The notes under the pieces were generated by a model. The model was not told where the DNA came from. It did no database searches and saw nothing but the letters and a program-made list of their open reading frames with translations. A program made the position numbers and the translations under genes. A stretch of 64,000 nucleotides of DNA from JALYLC01 sp035696365. Lineage in GTDB: Bacteria; Actinomycetota; Thermoleophilia; Gaiellales; JALYLC01. Where the stretch lies: positions 1 to 64,000 of the forward strand of contig DASRQS010000130.1 in NCBI GenBank assembly GCA_035696365.1, in the 5' to 3' direction. Of the stretch, positions 40,810 to 47,548 are shown in pieces. Positions within the stretch are counted from its first letter, which is position 1. The number at the start of each line of letters is the position of its first letter.

Positions 40810-41510
40810 CGCCGCCCGTCGCGACCGATCCGAGCCTCCGCGTCCCGGGCAGCCACCTGGCAGTCGTCGCGGGTTTCGTGATCGTCTCCTATTTCGCGAT
40901 CGGCGCCGCGCAGTACGCGCTCGTGCCGCAGAACGCCGACATCATCTACTCGCCAACGGCGATGCTGCTGACGATCGCGCTCTACGGCACGATCGGAGCG
41001 GCCGTCTGGTGGGCGGCGCGGCAGACCGCCGATGCAGGGCGCGCGCTCGGACTCGTCGCACCCCCGTCCTGGCCTCGCGCGATCGGCCTGGCATTGCTCA
41101 CCGTCGTCGCCGCATTGGCCGTGAGCGCCCTGCTGGAGCCGATCCTGCACGCCGCGCGCGAGCAGGGCCTAGCCCCGGACACGTCTCGTCCGCAGGGACT
41201 CTCGCCGATCATCGGCGCGGTGCTCGCATGCGTCGCCCTGGCGCTCGTAGGACCGTTCGTCGAGGAACTGCTCTTCCGCGGCCTGCTCACCGCCGCCTTC
41301 CGGCAGCGGTTCGGTCCAATCCGCACGGCGCTCTTGACGGCCGCCCTGTTCGCACTCGCACACGTGCTGCCGCGCGTGATCCCGCCCATCTTCATCCTCG
41401 GCCTGGCCCTCGCCCTCGTCTACGAGCGCGTCGGCAGCACCATCCCCGGCATCCTCGTTCATTGCCTGTACAACGGAATTGCCGTCGCCGCGGCCCTCAC
41501 GCATCACTGA
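40806..41510 (+). CDS. CPBP-family intramembrane metalloprotease (type II CAAX-like)
   Basis: The 234-residue protein has about six membrane segments and the Abi/CPBP motifs EELLFRG, FALAHVLP and a final His/Asn motif (ILVHCLYNGIAVA). Bacterial homologues include CAAX prenyl proteases and bacteriocin-immunity proteins; substrate unknown. It is coupled to the lipoprotein and HAD genes (ATGA overlap), so it may process a membrane protein in the same pathway. Confidence 0.85.
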   Translation: MTPPVATDPSLRVPGSHLAVVAGFVIVSYFAIGAAQYALVPQNADIIYSPTAMLLTIALYGTIGAAVWWAARQTADAGRALGLVAPPSWPRAIGLALLTVVAALAVSALLEPILHAAREQGLAPDTSRPQGLSPIIGAVLACVALALVGPFVEELLFRGLLTAAFRQRFGPIRTALLTAALFALAHVLPRVIPPIFILGLALALVYERVGSTIPGILVHCLYNGIAVAAALTHH

Positions 41511-41571
41511 GAGCCGCCTGCGAACGGTCGGAACCCAGTCCTGAGGGCCCGATGCACTACCCTCCCGCCCC

Positions 41572-41865
41572 GTGAGCGACCAGGGCAGCGATCCGAAGGT
41601 GCAGGCAGCGCGCGAGCGCATCTCGGCCGTCGACAGCGAGCTGCTCGCGCTGCTCAACGAGCGGCTCGAGCGCGTGCGCGAGTTGCATGCCTACAAGCGC
41701 GCGCAGGGCTATCCGATGGCGGACCCGGCGCGCGAGCAGCAGCTGCTCGATGCGCTCGTCGCGACGAATCCGGGCCCGCTCAGCGATGCCGAGCTGCGGG
41801 AGCTGTGGGCAGGGCTGCTCGCACTGCTCACGCGCGAGGCAGCGCGACTGCTCGACGAGCCCTGA
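41572..41865 (+). CDS. Chorismate mutase (AroQ type)
   Basis: A 97-residue single-domain all-helical protein: VQAARERISAVDSELLALLN, ERLERVRELHAYKRAQGYPM and AREQQLLDALV correspond to the three AroQ helices, with active-site Arg, Lys and Glu/Gln in expected places. It converts chorismate to prephenate for Phe/Tyr synthesis. No signal peptide, so it is a cytoplasmic form. GTG start with TACCCT eight bases upstream. No aro genes are nearby. Confidence 0.82.
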   Translation: MSDQGSDPKVQAARERISAVDSELLALLNERLERVRELHAYKRAQGYPMADPAREQQLLDALVATNPGPLSDAELRELWAGLLALLTREAARLLDEP

Positions 41866-41877
41866 CGGGCCCGAGAA

Positions 41878-42363
41878 CTACTCGTCGCGCAGGAAGTCGT
41901 CAGGCGACAACTCGTCCAGGAAGCGCCGGAAGTCCTCCACGACCTGTTGCTCGCTCGGCGGGCGCTCCGCCTCGACCGCGGACTCCTCGATCACGTCCTC
42001 GGCGGCGAAGATCGGCGCGTCCGCACGGACGGCCAGCGCGATCGCGTCGCTCGGGCGCGAATCGAGCTCCACGTCCTCTCCGTTGATCCGCAGCGTGATC
42101 ATCGCGTAGTAGGTGTTGTCGCGCAGCTCGGTCACGGCCACTCGCAACACGGAGGCGCCGACGAGGTCGACCAGCGATTGCAGGAGGTCGTGGGTCATGG
42201 GCCGCGGCGGGTCGCTGCCCTTGAGCTTGGTGAGGATCGCATTGGCCTCACCGGAGCCGATCCAGATCGGCAGCACGCGCCGGCCGTCGGACGTGCGCAG
42301 AAGCACGATCGGCTGTCTGCCCACGCTGTCGTACGAGACCCCGTAGACGGTCATCTCCTGCAC
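41878..42363 (-). CDS. Bifunctional nuclease family protein (BFN, DUF151)
   Basis: The 161-residue protein has VLLRTSDGRRVLPIWIGSGE, MTHDLLQSLVDLVGASVLRV and VELDSRPSDAIALAVRADAP, characteristic of DUF151. Plant BFN members have RNase/DNase activity; actinobacterial copies are uncharacterised. The C-terminal tail is acidic. GTG at 42363 has TAGACT exactly six bases upstream, predicting leaderless expression. It is convergent with chorismate mutase and downstream of tRNA-Arg on the same strand. Confidence 0.87.
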   Translation of the reverse strand: MQEMTVYGVSYDSVGRQPIVLLRTSDGRRVLPIWIGSGEANAILTKLKGSDPPRPMTHDLLQSLVDLVGASVLRVAVTELRDNTYYAMITLRINGEDVELDSRPSDAIALAVRADAPIFAAEDVIEESAVEAERPPSEQQVVEDFRRFLDELSPDDFLRDE

Positions 42364-42369
42364 GTCCTG

Positions 42370-42375
42370 AGTCTA
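42370..42375 (-). promoter_or_regulatory. -10 element TAGACT for leaderless BFN gene
   Basis: Minus-strand TAGACT ends exactly six bases before the GTG at 42363. Confidence 0.5.
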
Positions 42376-42386
42376 CCGCCGGCAGG

Positions 42387-42459
42387 CGGGCGCGGCAGGA
42401 TTCGAACCTGCGACCATTGGCTTAGAAGGCCAGCGCTCTATCCACTGAGCTACGCGCCC
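42387..42459 (-). tRNA. tRNA-Arg(TCT)
   Basis: Minus strand cloverleaf: acceptor GGGCGCG/CGCGCCC, D arm GCTC-AGTGGATA-GAGC, anticodon stem CTGGC/GCCAA with loop CTTCTAA (anticodon TCT), T arm GCAGG-TTCGAAT-CCTGC, discriminator G. CCA is not encoded. Confidence 0.97.
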
Positions 42460-42500
42460 GAGGCCCCGCGCCCCGTCGCTGCCCGGGGTGCGGATCCGAG

Positions 42501-42574
42501 TGGGCGATCGTGGATTCGAACCACGGACCTCCTCCTTATCAGAGAGGCGCTCTAACCGACTGAGCTAATCGCCC
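42501..42574 (-). tRNA. tRNA-Ile(GAT)
   Basis: Minus strand cloverleaf: acceptor GGGCGAT/ATCGCCC, D arm GCTC-AGTCGGTTA-GAGC, anticodon loop CTGATAA (GAT), T arm CGTGG-TTCGAAT-CCACG, discriminator A. CCA is not encoded. It sits 42 bp upstream of tRNA-Arg and may be cotranscribed. Confidence 0.97.
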
Positions 42575-42644
42575 GGACAGCCGACGAGGATACCAGGAAG
42601 CCCTCGAACGTCCCGGCGGCCCCAGGAGCGAGCCGACGGGCGTC

Positions 42645-43520
42645 TCAGGTGGCGGCGTCGAGCGCGGCCAGGCGTTCGACCAGGCCGGCCAGTTGTGCTG
42701 CCGAGCGGAGGCGCAGCTCGACACGGCAGCCGGCGCGGTCCGGCGCAACGCGTGCGGCCACTCCGAGCGTGCGGTAGATCCCGTCCACCGCGTCGTTCGC
42801 GAGCTCCGCATCGAACCAGTCGGGGGCGCTCGGCGCTCGGCGCGGAGCGGTGCGCCCCTGGGTGCGCGCCAGCGCCTCGGTCTGGCGGACGCTCAGCCCT
42901 CCGGCGGCGACCGCTCGCGCGGCCTCGCGCCGTTCGTCCTGGCCCTCGATCTGGAGCAGCGCGCGACCGTGGCCCTCGCTCAGCTCGCCGCGCTGGAGCA
43001 GTGCGAGCACGTCGTCGGGCAGGCCCAGCAGGCGGGTGGCGTTGACCACCGAGGTGCGACTGCGGCCCACGGCAGCGGCGACCTCGGCATGCGAGAGCCC
43101 GAACTCGTCCTGCAGGCGCGCGTAGCCCCGAGCCTGCTCGACCGGGTCGAGATCGGCGCGGACGATGTTCTCGACCAGCGCCAGCGCGAGCGAGGTGCGG
43201 TCGTCTGCCTCCCGCACCAGCGCCGGCACCGTCGTCAGCCCGGCTGCCTGGGCGGCGCGCCAGCGGCGCTCCCCCGCGATCAGCTCCCAGCCGGCGCCGA
43301 CGCCGCGCACCAGGACCGGCTGCACGATGCCGTCCCGGCGCACGCTCTCGACGAGCTCTGCGAACTGCTCCTCGTCGATCCGCGCCCGCGGCTGGCGGGG
43401 ATTCGGCGTGATCTGCTCGATCGGGATCTCGCGCAGCGAGCCGTGCGCGCGCGCCTGCGGCTCTCCGAGTAGGAGAGCGAGCCCCTGCCCGAGCCCGCGT
43501 CGCGGTGGCGCGCTATCCAC
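42645..43520 (-). CDS. parB: Chromosome partitioning protein ParB
   Basis: The 291-residue protein begins VDSAPPRRGLGQGLALLLGE and has the CTPase/ParB box (IVQPVLVR, GERRWRAAQAAGL), ENIVRADLDPVEQARGYARL, and a helix-turn-helix (GLSHAEVAAAVGRSRTSVVN). It binds parS and spreads as a CTP-dependent clamp. GTG at 43520 lies inside the parA 3' end (8-base overlap, GTGGATAG), so the two are coupled. Two parS candidates lie about 1.5 kb away at the rsmG start. Confidence 0.96.
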   Translation of the reverse strand: MDSAPPRRGLGQGLALLLGEPQARAHGSLREIPIEQITPNPRQPRARIDEEQFAELVESVRRDGIVQPVLVRGVGAGWELIAGERRWRAAQAAGLTTVPALVREADDRTSLALALVENIVRADLDPVEQARGYARLQDEFGLSHAEVAAAVGRSRTSVVNATRLLGLPDDVLALLQRGELSEGHGRALLQIEGQDERREAARAVAAGGLSVRQTEALARTQGRTAPRRAPSAPDWFDAELANDAVDGIYRTLGVAARVAPDRAGCRVELRLRSAAQLAGLVERLAALDAAT

Positions 43521-44271
43521 GTTCGACGACCTCGAGCGCAAGGCGGTAGTACGCATCCGCGCTGCGCGAGTTGGGGTCGTACTGCGTGATCGGGAGCCCG
43601 TGGCTGGGCGCCTCGGCGAGGCGCACCGAGCGCGGCACGACCGAGGTGAAGACCTTGGGACCGAAGTGCGTGCGCACCTCGCGCTCGACATCGCCCGACA
43701 GCCGGGTGCGGCGGTCGAACATCGTCAGCAGCAGGCCCGTCAGGGCCAGGCCCGGATTGAGCGCACCGCGGATGCGCTCGACGCTCTCGAGCAACTGCGC
43801 GAGCCCTTCGAGCGCGTAGTACTCGCACTGCACCGGCACGATCAGCCGGTTGGCGGCCGCCAGCGCGTTGACGGTCAGCAGGCCGAGCGACGGCGGGCAG
43901 TCGAGGATCACATACGGATAGGTGTCGCCGATCGACGCGATCGCGCTGCCGATCACCGCATCCCGGTTCTCGCGGCCCGGCAACTCGAGCGCTGCCGCAG
44001 CCAGGTCGGGATGCGCGGGTGCGAGATCGAGTCCTGGGATCCTCGTCGGCACGACGATGTCTGCGAGCGCGACGCCGTGCAGCAGGTCGTAGGTCGACCA
44101 GGGCGTCGAGCCGGCGCGGATTCCGAGCCCACTGGAGGCATTGGCCTGTGGATCGAGGTCGATCACGAGCACCGGCGTGCCGGCCTCAGCGAGGCAGGCG
44201 GCGACATTGATCGCGGTCGTCGTCTTGCCGACTCCGCCCTTCTGGTTCGCCACTGCGTAGATCCGCGACAT
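43513..44271 (-). CDS. parA: Chromosome partitioning ATPase ParA (Soj)
   Basis: The 252-residue protein begins MSRIYAVANQKGGVGKTTTA with the deviant Walker A KGGVGKTT, then VLVIDLDPQANASSGLG and VILDCPPSLGLLTVNALAAA. No N-terminal HTH, as for chromosomal ParA. It moves ParB-bound origins. TAGGAT seven bases before the ATG predicts a leaderless start; that TAG is the rsmG stop codon. Confidence 0.96.
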   Translation of the reverse strand: MSRIYAVANQKGGVGKTTTAINVAACLAEAGTPVLVIDLDPQANASSGLGIRAGSTPWSTYDLLHGVALADIVVPTRIPGLDLAPAHPDLAAAALELPGRENRDAVIGSAIASIGDTYPYVILDCPPSLGLLTVNALAAANRLIVPVQCEYYALEGLAQLLESVERIRGALNPGLALTGLLLTMFDRRTRLSGDVEREVRTHFGPKVFTSVVPRSVRLAEAPSHGLPITQYDPNSRSADAYYRLALEVVERG

Positions 44272-44278
44272 CGGCGGG

Positions 44279-44284
44279 ATCCTA
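44279..44284 (-). promoter_or_regulatory. -10 element TAGGAT for leaderless parA, overlapping rsmG TAG stop
   Basis: Minus-strand TAGGAT ends seven bases before the parA ATG; its first three bases (44284-44282) are the rsmG stop codon. Confidence 0.5.
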
Positions 44285-45007
44285 CCGGCGCGGTCGGTCG
44301 GATCGGGCCGCCGAGAGCGGCCGCTTGGCAGCCATTCCCGGCCGCCGCGGAAAGCGCTCGGGCGTCGCGCCGAGCTTGCCGATCACGAGCACCCCTGGGG
44401 GCTCGGGGGGAAGGACGGCACCCCCGAGCTCCTGCGCGGCGAACGCGAGCTCCGCGCTCGGCTGCTCGCGCGACCACAGCACCAGGCGCCCTCCGGGCCG
44501 GCAGAGCGGCAGGCAGAGCTCCACCGCAACGGGTGGAGGCGCCAGCGCCCGTGCGACCACGCACGCGCAGGCATCCCGCAACTCGCCGCGTCCGAGCACC
44601 TCGGAGCGCTCGGCGTGCACCTGCACCTCCAGGCCGAGCTCGGCGGCCGCCTCCGCGATGAACGCGCCCTTGCGTGCGGTGGCCTCGATCAGGTGCGTCT
44701 CACGCTCGGGACGCACCACTGCCAGCACGAGTCCGGGCAATCCGCCGCCACTGCCGACGTCCGCCAGCGGGCCCTGCGGGGCGGCATCGACCGCGGGGAG
44801 CCCCGCGAGTGCGTCCAGGACGTGCCGCGCCGTCGCCTCGGCCGGGTCGCGGATGGAGGTCACTCCCACGGGCGTCGAGCAGACGAGGCCGACGAGCAGC
44901 GCGAGCTGATCGATTTCGCGCGTCGTCAGAGCAGGCGCGGCCGTGAAAATGGCCTCGCGCGCAGCTCGCGAGGCCGTTTCCCGTGAAACGCGCGGCCGCT
45001 GTGTCAC
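44282..45007 (-). CDS. rsmG: 16S rRNA (guanine527-N7) methyltransferase RsmG
   Basis: The 241-residue protein has STPVGVTSIRDPAEATARHV, LADVGSGGGLPGLVLAVVRP (SAM motif I) and HLIEATARKGAFIAEAAAEL, diagnostic of RsmG/GidB. It methylates G527 of 16S rRNA. The GTG start codon at 45007 lies inside a parS site, and the VSRET codons near the N-terminus form a second parS, so the coding sequence also serves chromosome segregation. The C-terminus is Arg/Pro-rich. Confidence 0.95.
   Translation of the reverse strand: MTQRPRVSRETASRAAREAIFTAAPALTTREIDQLALLVGLVCSTPVGVTSIRDPAEATARHVLDALAGLPAVDAAPQGPLADVGSGGGLPGLVLAVVRPERETHLIEATARKGAFIAEAAAELGLEVQVHAERSEVLGRGELRDACACVVARALAPPPVAVELCLPLCRPGGRLVLWSREQPSAELAFAAQELGGAVLPPEPPGVLVIGKLGATPERFPRRPGMAAKRPLSAARSDRPRR
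44976..44989. promoter_or_regulatory. parS site 2 (GTTTCCCGTGAAAC) inside rsmG
   Basis: GTTTCCCGTGAAAC differs from the conserved parS core GTTTCACGTGAAAC at one base. It encodes the Val-Ser-Arg-Glu-Thr segment of RsmG. It is 11 bp from the parS site at 45000. Confidence 0.75.
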
Positions 45008-45015
45008 GTGAAACA
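45000..45015. promoter_or_regulatory. parS site 1 (TGTGTCACGTGAAACA) spanning the rsmG start codon
   Basis: TGTGTCACGTGAAACA matches the 16-bp parS consensus TGTTTCACGTGAAACA at 15 positions. The rsmG GTG start codon (45007-45005, minus strand) lies within it. It fills the 9-bp gap between jag and rsmG. Confidence 0.85.
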
Positions 45016-45016
45016 G

Positions 45017-45691
45017 TCAGCCCTGATCGCTCGGCCGCACGACGACGTAGCGGGCCGGATCGCGGCCCTCGCTGCCCGTCTCGACGCCGTCGTGCTCGAG
45101 CAGCACGGTATGCACGATCCGGCGTTCGGCACTGGACATGGGCTCCAGCGCCTGTGGTCGTCCTTCGCGGACCGCCCGAGCCGCTGCCTTGAGCGCCAGC
45201 GCCCGCAGTCGCCGTTCCCGACGCATGCGGTACCCGGCCGTGTCCACCACGATCTCCCACTCGCCGTCGCTGCCCGGGAGGGCCGCGGCGGCGGCAAGGT
45301 GCTGCACGGCGTCGATGGTCTGCCCGTGGCGGCCAATCAGCCGTGCCGTGTCGCCGCCGCTGGCGACCGCCACGACGCGCGTCCCGTGCTCGGCCACCGT
45401 GACCGCGAGCTCGGGGTCGATGGCGGCGGCAATGCGCTCCACGACGTCGCGCACGCGTTCGGCGACCTGTCCAAGCGCGACGGCCGCGACCTGGGCGCGT
45501 GCCAGCACGCGCGCGGGCTGGCGGCCCACCCCCATAAGACCCCGCTCACCCTCGCTGACGGTCACGAACTCGACGTCGCCCTCGGAGACCGTGCCGGCCA
45601 ACTCGCGCAGGGCCAGCAGTGCTTCCTGCCGGGCCGCGGCCACATCCTCGCCTGCGCCCTCGGCCTCGAACGAGCGCAGCTCGCCGTCCAT
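45017..45691 (-). CDS. jag: Jag/KhpB-type RNA-binding protein
   Basis: The 224-residue protein has a Jag_N domain (SFEAEGAGEDVAAARQEALL, EGERGLMGVGRQPARV), a KH domain with the GRHG loop (ARLIGRHGQTIDAVQHL) and an R3H domain (ALKAAARAVREGRPQALEPM). It is a conserved RNA-binding partner gene of yidC. ATG at 45691 overlaps the yidC stop by one base. The longer open frame upstream runs inside yidC and is not coding. Confidence 0.92.
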   Translation of the reverse strand: MDGELRSFEAEGAGEDVAAARQEALLALRELAGTVSEGDVEFVTVSEGERGLMGVGRQPARVLARAQVAAVALGQVAERVRDVVERIAAAIDPELAVTVAEHGTRVVAVASGGDTARLIGRHGQTIDAVQHLAAAAALPGSDGEWEIVVDTAGYRMRRERRLRALALKAAARAVREGRPQALEPMSSAERRIVHTVLLEHDGVETGSEGRDPARYVVVRPSDQG

Positions 45692-46476
45692 CAGCGCTTC
45701 CGCGAGCGCCCTGCGCCCTGCAACCCCTTGCCGCCGCTGGGCTTCGGGATGCGAGAGGAGCGCGGCTGCTTGACCTTGGGCGGCGCGGCGTTCGGCGGCG
45801 GGCCCATGAGCTTGCGGAGGGCGGCCTGCTGACCGACGGTCCAGAGGTTGGTCGAGATCCAGTACAGCATCAGGCCGACCGGGAAGCGGACCACGAAGAA
45901 GACGAAGATGAACGGCATGACCATGAACAGCCGCCGCATCATCTGCTGTTGCGGATCGGCACCGGTCGGCATGAGCAGCGTCGAGCCGAGCTGGCTCAGC
46001 ACGTAGGCGGCGATCAGCACCCAGCCGGCCCAGCCGGCCTGGTTGACGTGCACGGTGATGTCCTCGATGAAGCCGCCCAGGAAGCTCAGGTCGCCCGGCG
46101 GCGGATTGTGCGCAAAGCTGCGCAACACGAAGAACAGGCCCATGAAGACCGGCAGCTGGAAGAGCAGCGGCAGGCAGCTCCCGATCGGGTTGACCCCGTG
46201 CTCCTTGTAGAGCAGCATCATCTCCTGCTGGAGCTTCTGCGAATCCCCCTTGTGCTTCTGCTTCAGCTTCTGCAACTCGGGCGCGATCTTCTGCATGCCG
46301 CGCATGGAGCGCATCTGGATGATCGCGAGCGGCAGGATCGCGAGGCGGACGACGACCGTGAGGGAGATGATCGACCAGGCCCAGGAGAACCCCGTGATGC
46401 GGTGGATGCCGTAGAGCAGGGAGCGCAGAACGTCCTCGAGCGGCCCGAGGATGCTGAGCAGCACGAGGTTGCTCAT
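45691..46476 (-). CDS. yidC: Membrane protein insertase YidC
   Basis: The 261-residue protein has the Oxa1/YidC core with about five helices: WAWSIISLTVVVRLAILPL, MQKIAPELQKLKQKHKGD (cytoplasmic hairpin), GSCLPLLFQLPVFMGLFFVL, and FVVRFPVGLMLYWISTNLW. The conserved Arg in VVVRLAILPL sits in the hydrophilic groove. The C-terminal tail is basic. It is the short Gram-positive form without the large periplasmic domain. ATG overlaps the yidD stop by four bases. Confidence 0.95.
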   Translation of the reverse strand: MSNLVLLSILGPLEDVLRSLLYGIHRITGFSWAWSIISLTVVVRLAILPLAIIQMRSMRGMQKIAPELQKLKQKHKGDSQKLQQEMMLLYKEHGVNPIGSCLPLLFQLPVFMGLFFVLRSFAHNPPPGDLSFLGGFIEDITVHVNQAGWAGWVLIAAYVLSQLGSTLLMPTGADPQQQMMRRLFMVMPFIFVFFVVRFPVGLMLYWISTNLWTVGQQAALRKLMGPPPNAAPPKVKQPRSSRIPKPSGGKGLQGAGRSRKR

Positions 46477-46712
46477 CGCGGCACCACCGGGTCGACCGGG
46501 TCATGGCGCGAGAACGGGTGGCAGTGGCTGAGCCGGCGCAGCGCCATCAGCGAGCCCCGCCAGGGCCCGTGCATCCGGATCGCCTGCTCGGCATAGCGCG
46601 AGCAACTGGGCTCGAAACGGCAGGTCGCCGGGCCGCCGGGCACGAGCGCGTGCACGACGAAGCGCCAGAGGTAGATCGGGCCGAGCAGCAGCCAGAGGGC
46701 GATGCGCCTCAC
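46473..46712 (-). CDS. yidD: Membrane protein insertion efficiency factor YidD
   Basis: The 79-residue protein has PATCRFEPSCSRYAEQAIRM and MALRRLSHCHPFSRHDPVDPV, the full YidD signature with its three cysteines. It acts with YidC at the membrane. GTG overlaps the rnpA stop by four bases. Confidence 0.95.
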   Translation of the reverse strand: MRRIALWLLLGPIYLWRFVVHALVPGGPATCRFEPSCSRYAEQAIRMHGPWRGSLMALRRLSHCHPFSRHDPVDPVVPR

Positions 46713-47083
46713 GCAGCGCCCCCAGTGGCTCGGCCGGCCAACTCGCGCAACTCCGCCTCGAGCCAGTCCAGGCGCTCGCTCTCGAGCGCCTCGGCGAGGC
46801 CCGGGCGCGCGACGATCACGAGATCGACGTCGGCAGCGAGGCTCGGCGTGACGCGGGCGGCCGCCTCGCGCAGCAGCCGCTTGACGCGGTTGCGCTCGAC
46901 CGCTCCGCCGACCTTGCGCGAAACGGTCAGGCCGACGCGCGGCTCGGACGCGGCCGCGGACGGGTCGCGTGCGAACGCGTAGACGACGACGTGCCGGGAC
47001 GAGGCCGAGCGGCCTCGCCGGTAGACGGCCTCGAAGTCAGCCGAGCGCGACAGGCGCCGGCCGCGCGTAGCGGTTCCCGCCAC
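46709..47083 (-). CDS. rnpA: Ribonuclease P protein component
   Basis: The 124-residue protein has RRLSRSADFEAVYRRGRSAS and the RNR motif GLTVSRKVGGAVERNRVKRL, followed by LLREAAARVTPSLAADVDLV. It is the protein subunit needed for tRNA 5' processing with RNase P RNA. GTG starts three bases after the rpmH stop. Confidence 0.96.
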   Translation of the reverse strand: MAGTATRGRRLSRSADFEAVYRRGRSASSRHVVVYAFARDPSAAASEPRVGLTVSRKVGGAVERNRVKRLLREAAARVTPSLAADVDLVIVARPGLAEALESERLDWLEAELRELAGRATGGAA

Positions 47084-47086
47084 GAT

Positions 47087-47221
47087 CTAGGCCGAGAGGT
47101 GCTTGCGGCCGCGGCGGCGGCGGCGCTTGAGGATGGCGCGGCCCGCGCGCGTGCTCATGCGCTTACGGAAGCCGTGCGTCTTTGCGCGCTTGCGCTTGTT
47201 GGGCTGATAGGTGCGCTTCAC
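47087..47221 (-). CDS. rpmH: 50S ribosomal protein L34
   Basis: A 44-residue reading frame on the minus strand begins VKRTYQPNKRKRAKTHGF and ends RGRKHLSA, which is L34. The GTG start at 47221 sits inside CTTCACGTGAAC, a degenerate parS-like palindrome. A TACACT hexamer at 47257-47262 (minus strand) is a possible -10 giving a 35-base leader. First gene of the rpmH-rnpA-yidD-yidC-jag-rsmG-parAB string. Confidence 0.97.
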   Translation of the reverse strand: MKRTYQPNKRKRAKTHGFRKRMSTRAGRAILKRRRRRGRKHLSA

Positions 47222-47548
47222 GTGAACTCGTCGGGTCGGCGGGACGGGAGAGGCGCAGTGTAGCCGTCACGCCGCCTGGGGGTCGCGCATGTTGCACCGT
47301 GTGGACAACCTGGCGGGCGCTCCGGCCGGTCATCCAGGCGATCCGGCTCGGGTGGTGGGATTGCGCACTCCGTACGCCGCATCCAGCCTGTGGATGACGC
47401 TGTGGAAATCTCAAGAGTGTCCGCAACGAGCGGCTTTTCGCTGTGGAATCTCGCGGCCGGGCTCTGTCGGAGGCGCTAGCATCCGCTCCCCTCGCCCCGT
47501 CCGCACGGCGTCGATCGACACCCGCTTGCGCCGTGGACGTGCGTTGCC
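47222..47548. other. dnaA upstream region with DnaA-box-like 9-mers (possible part of oriC)
   Basis: This 327-bp non-coding stretch between rpmH and dnaA holds four TGTGGA-type 9-mers on the plus strand: TGTGGACAA (47300), TGTGGATGA (47389), TGTGGAAAT (47401) and TGTGGAATC (47442). The first is the complement of the actinobacterial DnaA box TTGTCCACA. A TAGCAT hexamer at 47477-47482 is a possible dnaA -10. It could be an autoregulatory region or one half of a bipartite origin. Confidence 0.6.
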
